Shown here piece after piece: positions 53,733 through 62,495 of a stretch of 64,000 nt of DNA. The stretch spans positions 20,506-84,505 of the forward strand of contig NZ_NKRG01000008.1 of the NCBI RefSeq assembly GCF_003351105.1, written 5' to 3'. The stretch comes from Thermosipho africanus Ob7. Its GTDB lineage: Bacteria; Thermotogota; Thermotogae; Thermotogales; Fervidobacteriaceae. Each line of letters opens with the position of its first letter. Position 1 is the stretch's first letter. The notes under the pieces are model-generated. The model was not told the DNA's origin. It did not search any database and was given only the letters and a program-made list of their open reading frames with translations. Made by a program: the position numbers and the translations under genes.

Positions 53733-54284
53733 TTAAAAAGATAAGTCAACATTTGGGACTTCTTTTTCAGCTTCTTCAACTTTAAAGAATGGAGCTTCCT
53801 TAAATTTAAACATAGAAGCAATTATGTTTGAAGGGAAAACTGAAATCTTTGTATTGTATTTCATTACTATATCGTTGTAAAATTGCCTTGCGTATGATAT
53901 TTTGTCTTCTGTTTTTCTTAGTTCTTCCATTAAAGAGCTTACATTTTCGTTAGCCTTTAGGTCGGGATAATTTTCTACAACAGCTAAAAGTTTTGATAAT
54001 GCTCCAGTAAGTTGATTTTCTGCCTCAATTTTTTTACTAATATCTTTGCTTGAAATAGCAGAAGCTCTTGCTTGCAAAACTTTTTCAAGTGTTTCCTGTT
54101 CAAATTTCATGTATCCTTTTACACTGTTAACAAGATTTGGAATTAGATCGTGCCTTCTTTTAAGTTGAACATCGATTTGACTCCAAGCGTTTTCTATCAT
54201 CTTTTTAAGTTTTACTAGAGAGTTGTATGTACCAATAACCCAGAAAAGAATTAATAATATAATACCTAGAATAACCCAGATCAA
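53733..54284 (-). CDS. LemA family membrane protein
   Basis: A single N-terminal membrane segment (about residues 1-20) is followed by helices with YNSLVKLKKMIENAWSQIDVQLKRRHDLIPNLV and ARQFYNDIVMKYNTKI, the LemA signature. It has 183 residues. Most of it would lie outside the cytoplasm or in the periplasm. LemA genes commonly pair with DUF2207 or TPM-domain genes, as here, with 22 bases between. The function is not established. Confidence 0.92.
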   Translation of the reverse strand: MIWVILGIILLILFWVIGTYNSLVKLKKMIENAWSQIDVQLKRRHDLIPNLVNSVKGYMKFEQETLEKVLQARASAISSKDISKKIEAENQLTGALSKLLAVVENYPDLKANENVSSLMEELRKTEDKISYARQFYNDIVMKYNTKISVFPSNIIASMFKFKEAPFFKVEEAEKEVPNVDLSF

Positions 54285-54306
54285 AAAAACTCACCTCCTT
54301 ATTGTA

Positions 54307-56049
54307 TTAAAAAGCTCCACCACCACCACCACCGGAGCCTCCACCAATACCACCGGCTCCGCCTGAAAATCCTCCTTTTCCTGAGGAGTTTCCATAAACT
54401 GTTGAATGTGCAACTGTAGAAATAACATAAAACTGTCTTCCAAATCTTCTATATGGATAATAATACACTGTTTCGTTTACATCGATGTCTTTAGGTATCA
54501 ATTTTTTCAAGTGTTTTTCAACCTTATCGGCTATGGAAAGCGCTGTTGCATACACAAGATAATCTTCCCACAAAATTATAGATTCTGGAGGATATTGTGA
54601 AAGAAGAGAATAATCAGTTAAAAATTTTTCAAAGTTTTTCCATTTAAGATAGTATTCTCTTCCTTCTTTTGACCAACTACCAAATACATCCTTTGGTAAA
54701 ATGAATACCACTGCACCTATTGCAAAAATCAGGCTTGAAAAAACACTCTGATATAAAAAGTTTATTTTTGAAAAAGAGAAAAATATTAAAATTGAAGAAA
54801 TTATTGAAAATATTCCAACTAAATAGGAAAGGTAAGTACCAGCAAGAGATAAATACTTTCTTGATTTTGCGATATCTACTACAAGAGACTTGTATGCATT
54901 AAATTCGTCAAGAAAGTCTTTAGCAAGTTTTTTATCCTTAGATAAAGTTTTTTTAAGCTGCGAGAAAGAAAAAATATTTTCAAATGAGTATTTTTTTAAT
55001 AGTTGATAGAAAAGTTTTTCAGTTTCACTTAAATCATTTCCGTCTCTGTCAAGGATTTTTATGTATTCCCCTTCTTTATCAAGTTCTACATATTTCTTTT
55101 TGTAAAGATCCATGATTACCGCACTAATTCCATCAGAATCAATTTTACTTAATTGATTTACAACTATTGCGTTAACAATATCTGGAGAATCATTATATGG
55201 TATTTCCCTCTCATATATCCCACTGTATGGAATTTCTTTTTCTCTTCCAAAAAAGTTGAAAATAAGCATTAAAAGAGTGATTGATAAAATTGTAAGTATA
55301 GGTGGTAATATTCTACTTAAAAAGACTTTTGAAGAATAAGATTTTTCAATTTTTTCTATATCATTTAAATAAAGGCTTGGATTTTCATATGAGTATTTCA
55401 ACTTTTTGGGAGGAAATATAAATCTTGCTTCTGCAAATGTATAAGGTGGGAGTTTTTTAATGTTTAAGGTGAATGTATTACCATTTCTTGAATAATTTAT
55501 TTTTGGGTGAGTGTATATTTTTTCTGCAGTTAAATCTTTTGGAAAGACAAATTTTGCGGTTATGTTATTGACTGGAGCATCCCATCTTGGCCCCCAAAAT
55601 TGTCTAAAGACTTGTGAAATATCACTTCCATTTTCAAATACGTACTTTGCATCATATGTGACGTGAAGTTCAATGTTTTCAATCTCTTGCGGTGATATGG
55701 GAGTATTAGATACCCACACTCTTGCCTCAAATTCTCTGTCATTTTTTCTTAAAAATTCAACTCTTTCGCCATTAACATTTTCAATCCACAATTTTACGTT
55801 TTCTATTTTTACAGCTCTGCTTTGTTCTACGTATCTATATACACCTCTAAAGGGCTTTCTCATTTTGTAATTAATTACTTCATGTACATGGACTATACCA
55901 TCTTCATCCATTATTTGCTCTATGTTAGCGGAAGTAATTTCATACATTCCGTTGAAATACCATTGTATATATCCGCTAATAAAAAGCTGTATGATAATAA
56001 TTGCAATGATAGAAATAATAGTTAAAAGTATATATTTTGCAATTTTCAT
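54307..56049 (-). CDS. DUF2207 membrane protein with Gly-rich C-terminus
   Basis: An N-terminal membrane segment, an extracytoplasmic beta-rich DUF2207 domain (about residues 30-240), a second segment (about 250-270), a cytoplasmic region and two more segments (about 405-455) make up this 580-residue protein. It ends in a glycine-rich tail (GGAGGIGGGSGGGGGGAF), which is common in this family. ATG at 56049 follows GGGGGTG; the start at 56085 lies before that site. It is co-transcribed with lemA. Confidence 0.9.
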   Translation of the reverse strand: MKIAKYILLTIISIIAIIIIQLFISGYIQWYFNGMYEITSANIEQIMDEDGIVHVHEVINYKMRKPFRGVYRYVEQSRAVKIENVKLWIENVNGERVEFLRKNDREFEARVWVSNTPISPQEIENIELHVTYDAKYVFENGSDISQVFRQFWGPRWDAPVNNITAKFVFPKDLTAEKIYTHPKINYSRNGNTFTLNIKKLPPYTFAEARFIFPPKKLKYSYENPSLYLNDIEKIEKSYSSKVFLSRILPPILTILSITLLMLIFNFFGREKEIPYSGIYEREIPYNDSPDIVNAIVVNQLSKIDSDGISAVIMDLYKKKYVELDKEGEYIKILDRDGNDLSETEKLFYQLLKKYSFENIFSFSQLKKTLSKDKKLAKDFLDEFNAYKSLVVDIAKSRKYLSLAGTYLSYLVGIFSIISSILIFFSFSKINFLYQSVFSSLIFAIGAVVFILPKDVFGSWSKEGREYYLKWKNFEKFLTDYSLLSQYPPESIILWEDYLVYATALSIADKVEKHLKKLIPKDIDVNETVYYYPYRRFGRQFYVISTVAHSTVYGNSSGKGGFSGGAGGIGGGSGGGGGGAF

Positions 56050-56110
56050 TTGTTCACCCCCCGACAAGCAAATTATATCATACAAGAAAAATAAAGACTA
56101 TATATGAAAT

Positions 56111-56143
56111 AAATCCCCCCGTTGAAATTCTTTGGGGGGATTT
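56111..56143 (-). terminator. Terminator of the methionine operon
   Basis: AAATCCCCCC and GGGGGGATTT form a GC-rich stem with a 13-base loop just past the nitroreductase stop, with an ATTT tract on the minus strand. Confidence 0.75.
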
Positions 56144-56149
56144 CTAATG

Positions 56150-56704
56150 TTAAATTTTGTTATATGATATTATTTCGTTTAAGTCTTTTCTTTTTAGTTT
56201 TGGTTTTGGGTCATTTCCATGTCCTACTGGTATAATAACTTCCAGTTTATAAGTTGAAAAGTTAAAATCTTGAGGATTTGGTGGCGTATATGTAAGACTT
56301 GAGAGTCCTTTTTCTTCAAGTGCTAAAAGTAGATATCCGACAGATATCCAAGTGGATTCTTTTGAGAATGGAAATCTTTTGTCTGAATAGACTAAAATTA
56401 AATAAGGAGCTTCCGTTAGAAAGCTTTTTTGCCAAGTTATATTATATTCATTAAGAAAATCTTTTAGTTTTCCTTTAGATTTTTCATAGAATATTTTTTC
56501 TTTTTCTTCCACAGATTTTCTAATCTTTTCTTTTAGTTTTTCATCATCGACTATCACAAAATGCCACGGTTGACTGTTCATACCTGATGGTGCTTCTTTT
56601 GCTACGTTTATAGCATATTTTATATCTTCAATATTTACCTTTTCATTTAAAAATATTCTTGTAGTTTTTCTTTTCTTTGCAAGATCAAAAATCACTTTTA
56701 TCAC
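56150..56704 (-). CDS. Nitroreductase-family FMN protein
   Basis: The 184-residue protein shows KKRKTTRIFLNEKVNIEDI with the FMN-phosphate-binding Arg, and EAPSGMNSQPWHFVIVDD, typical of nitroreductases. Near the end EVIIPVGHGNDPKPKLKRKDL is the common GxGxxxPxxxxRK-like tail. Its natural substrate is unknown. It overlaps metH by 4 bases and is the last gene of the methionine operon; a redox role in reactivating MetH could be imagined, but nothing in the sequence shows it. Confidence 0.88.
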   Translation of the reverse strand: MIKVIFDLAKKRKTTRIFLNEKVNIEDIKYAINVAKEAPSGMNSQPWHFVIVDDEKLKEKIRKSVEEKEKIFYEKSKGKLKDFLNEYNITWQKSFLTEAPYLILVYSDKRFPFSKESTWISVGYLLLALEEKGLSSLTYTPPNPQDFNFSTYKLEVIIPVGHGNDPKPKLKRKDLNEIISYNKI

Positions 56705-59022
56705 CTCTTTAATATTTTTTTGGAGAGTTTAAGTCCTTCACTTGCATTTTTTGCATAGTATACACCAAAATTCTCTGCAATTTCCTTATTTAATGATGCT
56801 CCACCGGCAATTATCGGAATTTTTACACCTTCTTTTTCGAGTAAGTCTTTTACTTCTTTTATCCTTCCTATAGTTGTTGTCATCATAGCAGAAAGCCCTA
56901 GTATATCTGGTTTGTGTTTTTTTACCTCCTCTAAGATTTTTGAAGCTGGTACATCTTTTCCAAGATCAATTACGTTGAATCCAGAACTTTTAAATAATGT
57001 TGCAACAATCTTTTTACCAATATCGTGAACATCGCCTTCAACTGTTGCAACAATTATTGTGCCTATCTTTTGCTTGTCATTTTTTTCAAGGAGTGAGTTT
57101 AAGTATTCAAAGACAGGAGTTACTGTTTCAGCAGCAAGTATAAGGTGTGGAAGGTATATAACACCTTTTGAATATAACTCTCCAATGTGTTCCATAGCTT
57201 TTGAAAGAATATTTTGACTTATTTGAAGAGGAGAATATTCTTCAAGTAATTTTTCAATTTCTTGTTTTATTTCTTTTTCTTTCTTTTTAAGGATCATTTC
57301 AACAAGAGGATCTTCTTTTAGAATTTCTTGTTTTGCAAGTTCTTTTCCCTTTAGTACAAGTGTTCCAAAAATAGCGTTCATTGTACATTTTTCACTTGTA
57401 TTTAATATAGCTGCATTGAGCCCTTTGTCTAAGCATAGTGTAAGAAAAGAAGCATTTAAAGCCTCTCTATTTGGCATTCCAAAACTTAAATTTGAAAGTC
57501 CAACGGATGTCATTAGACCTTCTTTTGATAATAATTCTATAGTTTCAACTGTGACTTTTGGATCTTTTTTTGCACCAACTGGAAGAACAAGTGGATCAAC
57601 TAAGATTCGATTGCGTTCTATTCCGTTTTTTTCAAGGTATTCTACAGCTTCTTTTGCAATTTCAAATCTTTCTTTTGCAGTTTCAGGAATTTTATCTTTC
57701 ATTGTAAGAAGAACAAGCACTCCTCCGTATCTTTTAAGTAGATATATTGCATTGTCTAGTTTTTCCTTTTTGGCTGTAGAAGAATTTATTATTGGTCTTC
57801 CAACGTATTCTTTTAAAGCTTCTTCCATAAATTCAAACTCTTGTATATCAAGGGAAAGAGGTAGACTTCCGATTTTGTCAAGGGTATTAACAACAAGGTT
57901 AAAATGTGATTTGTCAAGAAGTTTTTCTATTCCAAGATTTACATCTAAAACATGAGCGCCTTCTTGTTCTTGCATAGATGCAAGTTCAACAATTTTACTA
58001 AAATCTTTGTTCTTTATTTTTTCCTGGAGTTTCTTTTTACCTGCTGCATTAATTCTTTCACCAATGATTAAAAATGGGGAAATCTTTTGCAATTTTGTCC
58101 TACTTGAGACAAATTCTTCAGCTATAATTTTTCTTTTTTTTGGTTTTCTATTCTTTAAAAATTTAATCATTAATCTTATGTGCTCTGGTGAAGTTCCACA
58201 GCACCCTCCAACAATATTTGCACCTACCTCCACAAAATCTTCCATGTAAATTGCAAACTTTTCTGGAGAGGTTTTGTATACAATACTTCCATCTCTTTGA
58301 AGTTTGGGTTTTCCTGCGTTTGGTTCTACACTAATTGGTTTTTTAGAGTATTGAGCTAGTTTTTTAAAAACTGATAATAATTTTTCGGGTTCTAATGTAC
58401 AGTTTATTCCAATAACATCTACATCTAAATCGTTTAGTAAGGTTGCAAAAATCTCGACACTTGTTCCTGTGACAGCTTTTGAGTTTTCTTCAAAAGTCAT
58501 TTGAGCAATTATTGGTATATCTTGTGAAAGATCCCTGAGTGCAAGAATTGCGGCTTTTAACTCTTTTAAATCAGACATTGTTTCTATTATAAAGCCATCA
58601 ACGCCTGCATTTAATAGTATCTCCCCTTGTTCTCTGAAAACATCGTATGCTTCGTCAAATGAAATCTCACCTAATGGTTCTATTAAAAATCCAGTTGATG
58701 AAATATCACCTAAAACATAGACATTTTTTTGTCCCGCTGCTTGTTTGGCAATTTTAACAGCATTATAGTTTATATCTTTTATGTTATAGCTAACTTTTAA
58801 CGATTTTAGTTTAAGTCTATTTGCACTGAATGTGTTAGTAAGTAGAAAATCCACACCTGCATCAACATATGCTTTTTGAAGATCAAATACCATTTCTTTA
58901 TCTGTAATGTTTAGAGTTTCAATAACACCTTTAAATCCCTTTTTAAAAAACTCTGTGCCATATGCACCGTCGAGAAAGTAAATTCTTTCATTAAGCATTT
59001 GTAGAAATTCTTTTCTATTCAA
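56701..59022 (-). CDS. metH: Cobalamin-dependent methionine synthase lacking the activation domain
   Basis: Three functional parts are seen in 773 residues. The homocysteine domain (about 1-285) has DGAYGTEFFKKG and zinc ligands in GGCCGTSPEHIRLM plus the Cys of GINCTLEP. The pterin domain (about 305-560) has IGERINAAGKKKLQ and NSSTAKKEKL. The cap and B12 domain (about 585-770) has AMEHIGELYSKGVIYLPHL and the cobalt-ligand motif DVHDIG in TVEGDVHDIGKKIV. The SAM-binding reactivation domain of E. coli MetH is missing and is supplied by the gene before it. It uses the cobalamin made by the other operons here. Confidence 0.95.
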   Translation of the reverse strand: MNRKEFLQMLNERIYFLDGAYGTEFFKKGFKGVIETLNITDKEMVFDLQKAYVDAGVDFLLTNTFSANRLKLKSLKVSYNIKDINYNAVKIAKQAAGQKNVYVLGDISSTGFLIEPLGEISFDEAYDVFREQGEILLNAGVDGFIIETMSDLKELKAAILALRDLSQDIPIIAQMTFEENSKAVTGTSVEIFATLLNDLDVDVIGINCTLEPEKLLSVFKKLAQYSKKPISVEPNAGKPKLQRDGSIVYKTSPEKFAIYMEDFVEVGANIVGGCCGTSPEHIRLMIKFLKNRKPKKRKIIAEEFVSSRTKLQKISPFLIIGERINAAGKKKLQEKIKNKDFSKIVELASMQEQEGAHVLDVNLGIEKLLDKSHFNLVVNTLDKIGSLPLSLDIQEFEFMEEALKEYVGRPIINSSTAKKEKLDNAIYLLKRYGGVLVLLTMKDKIPETAKERFEIAKEAVEYLEKNGIERNRILVDPLVLPVGAKKDPKVTVETIELLSKEGLMTSVGLSNLSFGMPNREALNASFLTLCLDKGLNAAILNTSEKCTMNAIFGTLVLKGKELAKQEILKEDPLVEMILKKKEKEIKQEIEKLLEEYSPLQISQNILSKAMEHIGELYSKGVIYLPHLILAAETVTPVFEYLNSLLEKNDKQKIGTIIVATVEGDVHDIGKKIVATLFKSSGFNVIDLGKDVPASKILEEVKKHKPDILGLSAMMTTTIGRIKEVKDLLEKEGVKIPIIAGGASLNKEIAENFGVYYAKNASEGLKLSKKILKR

Positions 59023-59025
59023 CTT

Positions 59026-59571
59026 TTACCACCATCCTATCATACATGTTGTTGTTTTTCTTGGGATCATAATACCACTTTCTAAGACCTTTATTTTATC
59101 CACTTTTAATAAATTAATGATAGTTCTATTTTCTCTAATGTCTACATCCTCATATCCTGGAGAAAACCTCATTGTCCCATCTTTGTATTTTTTTCTTAAC
59201 TTTTTATCAAAATTATCATTTAATGTTTCAAGAGCTTCTGAACCCCACGCATCAAGAATCATTCCAGAAAATACTTCTCCATTTTCTGTGTAATGTTCTA
59301 TTTTTTTATCTATTTCTTCCCCAAGTGTGGAGACAAAAAGCGTCATTTTTTTAACACCTTTAAATTTTTCTGGAATTATACTTTTTGGTAATTCTTCTAT
59401 GTTAAATGTTTCATACCAGATAGTTGGAGATGATAAAGAAAGACCTTCAAGGTAAAGATCGTTTATCTTTTTGATTAATTCTTCGTCAAGTTTTTCATAT
59501 CTTGTAGATGCTCTTGCAACGACTATTTTCTTTTTAGGCATATATTCAAATTTTTCGGGGATATAAATCAC
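59026..59571 (-). CDS. Stand-alone methionine synthase activation-domain protein
   Basis: The 181-residue protein resembles the MetH activation domain: MTLFVSTLGEEIDKKIEHY, LDAWGSEALETLND, MRFSPGYEDVDIRENRTI (RxSPGY, where SAM and the cobalamin contact residues lie) and TTTCMIGWW at the end. It should bind SAM and remethylate oxidised cob(II)alamin in the truncated MetH encoded 3 bases downstream. A separate protein of this type is known in Thermotoga maritima. Confidence 0.85.
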   Translation of the reverse strand: MIYIPEKFEYMPKKKIVVARASTRYEKLDEELIKKINDLYLEGLSLSSPTIWYETFNIEELPKSIIPEKFKGVKKMTLFVSTLGEEIDKKIEHYTENGEVFSGMILDAWGSEALETLNDNFDKKLRKKYKDGTMRFSPGYEDVDIRENRTIINLLKVDKIKVLESGIMIPRKTTTCMIGWW

Positions 59572-59582
59572 ATGAATTCCTC

Positions 59583-60500
59583 CTATATGTGCTTTAATAT
59601 TTCTACAATTGCATCGGTATTGCTCATTGTAAAAAAGTGTATTCCTGGGACATTATTTTCTTTTAGTTTTTCAATTAATTTTATGGTATATTTTACGCCT
59701 GTCCAGAATTCTTCTTTTGGGGTTCTTGCATTATCTAGTTTTTCAATCAATTCTTCAGGAATATCTACATAAAAAGTTCCAGGTATTTTTAATGCGCTTT
59801 TGTAGCTTAGAATAGGTTTAAGGCCAGGTATAACTTTTACGGTTATTCCTTCATTCCTTAAAAGTTTGACAAAATTAAAATACTTTTCTATATCAAAGAA
59901 CATTTGAGTTATTACAAACTGTGCTCCTGCTTCTATCTTCCTCTTTAAGTATTTTATATCAGTTTTTAGATTTGGAGATTCATAATGTTTTTCTGGATAT
60001 CCTGCAACACCAATACAAAAATTTGTTTTTTTGGCTGTTTGATACAAGTATTTTCCTTTATTCATATCGGAAATTTGTTGGACAAGCTGGTAAGCATAAT
60101 CATACTGCCATTCTTTTTTTATTACATTTTTCTTTTTATCTCCACGAATAACAAATACATTATCGATTCCAAGAAAATCTAGATCAATTAATAATTCCTC
60201 AAGCTCAAATTTGCTGTTTCCGATACAGGTGAGATGCGGGACTACATCTACATTGTATCTCATCTTTAATGCAGCAACAATTCCCATTGTTCCTGGCCTT
60301 TTAACCTTTGGAAGTTTAAGAATCTGGCCATCTATTTCATAGTATTCAAGTTCTGGAGGATGCTTGGTTACACTTATAAATGCTGGATTGTATGGCATTA
60401 TTTTGTCTATTGCTTTATATAGATTATCTGCACTATGCCCTCTAAGTGGCGGTATTACTTCAATTGAAATAAAAAAGTCTTTGATTTGAGATATTTTCAT
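59583..60500 (-). CDS. metF: 5,10-Methylenetetrahydrofolate reductase
   Basis: Supplies methyl-THF to MetH. FFISIEVIPPLRG holds the catalytic Glu, and VTKHPPELEYY, VPHLTCIGNSKFELEELL, NVFVIRGDKK, CIGVAGYPEKHYES and AQFVITQMFFD are the conserved FAD and folate contacts. It has 305 residues. It sits 4 bases after the UPF0280 gene and 11 before the activation-domain gene. A partner such as MetV or an electron-transfer subunit is not nearby. Confidence 0.94.
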   Translation of the reverse strand: MKISQIKDFFISIEVIPPLRGHSADNLYKAIDKIMPYNPAFISVTKHPPELEYYEIDGQILKLPKVKRPGTMGIVAALKMRYNVDVVPHLTCIGNSKFELEELLIDLDFLGIDNVFVIRGDKKKNVIKKEWQYDYAYQLVQQISDMNKGKYLYQTAKKTNFCIGVAGYPEKHYESPNLKTDIKYLKRKIEAGAQFVITQMFFDIEKYFNFVKLLRNEGITVKVIPGLKPILSYKSALKIPGTFYVDIPEELIEKLDNARTPKEEFWTGVKYTIKLIEKLKENNVPGIHFFTMSNTDAIVEILKHI

Positions 60501-60504
60501 TTTT

Positions 60505-61200
60505 TCATCCCCTTACGTTATGTATAGCCTTTATAATTATATTTTTATCTATTGTAACGATTATATCTTGGATTTCTTCAAATTTTCTTGAAAGTAAATT
60601 TTTTGCATCATGTACATTTTTAATTTTATTAGATATTGCGGTAGCATATGCATCAGCAAGGGCAGGGTCACTGCATACAACTGTAGTTGTATCTGTTTTG
60701 CCAAAATTTTTTGAATGTCCAATTTTTCTTGAAGATGTTGCAATCCCGAACTCTCCAGGTGGTAATTCTAGGTATAAATTAGTATTAGTTGAAAGTATCA
60801 TTATAGTTGTTGGCTCATGTGAATAAATATATAAATCTCCACCATTTTCTACTAAAAGTTTTTTTGGATTTACTAGCTTTTTAATATATTGTCCAATATG
60901 TTTTGCAAAAGCACCTGCAACAGCCGCCATTGGTCCAACATTTGCCTTTTTTGAAGCTTTAAGCATATCTTTTGCTACTTTTGGAGCATTCTCATCAAAT
61001 GCAATTGGTTTTAAAGATGCAAGGAAAGTTTTTGTTGCATATTCTTCCAGTTCTTTTCTCAAGAAAACAAGATAGTTGTAAGCTAGAACCGAAAGTCCTG
61101 TTTCTTTTTTGTCTAATGCAATCCAAAGATCGCTTTCTTTGTACTTTATTGAAAAAGAAAAAAGATTGTTTCCCATGAAGTTTCTATAAAACCTTTTCAA
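60505..61200 (-). CDS. UPF0280/COG2122 protein, linked to homocysteine synthesis
   Basis: The 231-residue protein matches UPF0280, an ApbE-like fold: FYRNFMGNNLFSFSIKYKESDLWI, NVGPMAAVAGAFAKHIGQ, VENGGDLYIYS, GIATSSRKIGHSKNFGKTD and DPALADAYATAISNKI. TTG at 61200 overlaps the upstream TGA and follows GGGGG by 8 bases, and gives the usual family start. In methanogens this family has been tied genetically to homocysteine formation with the DUF39 protein, possibly in sulfur delivery. Its position right after DUF39 fits this. Confidence 0.85.
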   Translation of the reverse strand: MKRFYRNFMGNNLFSFSIKYKESDLWIALDKKETGLSVLAYNYLVFLRKELEEYATKTFLASLKPIAFDENAPKVAKDMLKASKKANVGPMAAVAGAFAKHIGQYIKKLVNPKKLLVENGGDLYIYSHEPTTIMILSTNTNLYLELPPGEFGIATSSRKIGHSKNFGKTDTTTVVCSDPALADAYATAISNKIKNVHDAKNLLSRKFEEIQDIIVTIDKNIIIKAIHNVRG

Positions 61201-62495
61201 TTTATCAGCCCCCATGGAAGCTCTATTCCAACTGGGCATACATCACTACAAAGTCCGCAATTTGTACATTTTGTTTTTTCAAACTTTACTGTATCATTTT
61301 CTATGTAAAAAGCATTACAGTATCCTGTACACAAACCGCAATTTACACATTCGTTTTTAATGACTTTTTCTTGCTTAGTACTTTTTGTGTTTAATTTTTT
61401 GTAATCAGATTTTGATGGAAGAGAGGCGACTGGTTTTGTAAGGAAAAATTCTTTGTTTAAAATTTGTTTTTTTAGTTCATTTGCAATTTTTCTTGATACA
61501 TTCATGCTGGTAATAGGAGCAGTTTTTACATATTTACCATTTAACTCAATTTTACCACTTTTTAATTCTTGATAAGTTACTTCTCTTATTATAGGTTTAT
61601 CATGTTTTGAGTAATCTCTTACTGTTGTTATAAGTTCTGAGTTTGAGCGTGTTACATAATAGGCTATCTCTTCATCTAGTATAGGAATAGGTATACCAAT
61701 TCCTATAAATATAGTAACTCCATATCCTTTAAATTTTGCTGCTCTAATATATTCTCTTGACATTTCTTTTGCGTTTCCAATTACTGCAAGAGTTCTAGAA
61801 GGATTTTTTGGGATATCTTCTGTACTTGGATTATACTGTGTTCCTTGCCAGACAACGTATCCTTGAGTTCCTCCAAAGAATATTCTAGTGCCTATTCCTA
61901 TTGTTTTTAACTTTGGATCTTTTAAAAGTGGGCTTAACTCTCCTGAAGTAGCATAAGTGACATTTGAATAATTTGGGAGTAATTTTCCCATATATGTATA
62001 TATAGTTTTATTAGAACCATTTGTAGCAGCCGAGTAGTTTTGGTATACGTTTCTTGGATTAAAGAAATAGAATTCATTTATTATGTCTTTATTTATGTAA
62101 CCTTCTATTTTTTTTCTGGGATAGCAATCTGTTCCTTTTGCATTGGCAGATAAAAATACATCCTGACCAGAGATTAGTTTTTCAATGACGTAAGAACCGC
62201 CAATCCCATCTTCTTGAGTTGCGCCCAAGAATCCATCAACAGCAGCAAGGCCTGCATGAACTGTGACTCCATCTAACTTTATTTCTTCCATTCTCATTGG
62301 AGGTGTTGTGTGGCCGAAGTTGAAGAAAACACCGGATGAACACATTGGTGAAAAGGTCCCAGTGGTTACAACGTCAACGTTTTCATATACGTACTTTACA
62401 CCTTTTTCTTTTGAGAGTTTTACAGCTTCTTCCGCTGTTAAAACTACTACTTTACCTTTTTCAATTTTTTCGTTGATTTCTTCAAAACTTCTCAT
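61197..62495 (-). CDS. DUF39-ferredoxin protein, putative homocysteine synthase from aspartate semialdehyde
   Basis: Residues 1-370 form a DUF39 (COG1900) domain with FSPMCSSGVFFNFGHTTPPMR, VHAGLAAVDGFLGATQ, ANAKGTDCYPRK and FFGGTQGYVVWQGTQ; the Cys residues are probable sulfur carriers. The last 55 residues are a two-cluster ferredoxin (CVNCGLCTGYCNAF and CTNCGLCSDVCPVG). In Methanosarcina, DUF39 and a separate NIL-ferredoxin protein make homocysteine from aspartate semialdehyde and sulfide. Here one 432-residue chain carries DUF39 and ferredoxin, without CBS or NIL domains. It overlaps lysC by 4 bases, which supports the aspartate link. Confidence 0.88.
   Translation of the reverse strand: MRSFEEINEKIEKGKVVVLTAEEAVKLSKEKGVKYVYENVDVVTTGTFSPMCSSGVFFNFGHTTPPMRMEEIKLDGVTVHAGLAAVDGFLGATQEDGIGGSYVIEKLISGQDVFLSANAKGTDCYPRKKIEGYINKDIINEFYFFNPRNVYQNYSAATNGSNKTIYTYMGKLLPNYSNVTYATSGELSPLLKDPKLKTIGIGTRIFFGGTQGYVVWQGTQYNPSTEDIPKNPSRTLAVIGNAKEMSREYIRAAKFKGYGVTIFIGIGIPIPILDEEIAYYVTRSNSELITTVRDYSKHDKPIIREVTYQELKSGKIELNGKYVKTAPITSMNVSRKIANELKKQILNKEFFLTKPVASLPSKSDYKKLNTKSTKQEKVIKNECVNCGLCTGYCNAFYIENDTVKFEKTKCTNCGLCSDVCPVGIELPWGLIN

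Noticed and set aside
54307..54390. Gly-codon repeat as a DNA tandem repeat of interest
   Set aside because: A glycine-rich tail is usual in DUF2207 proteins.
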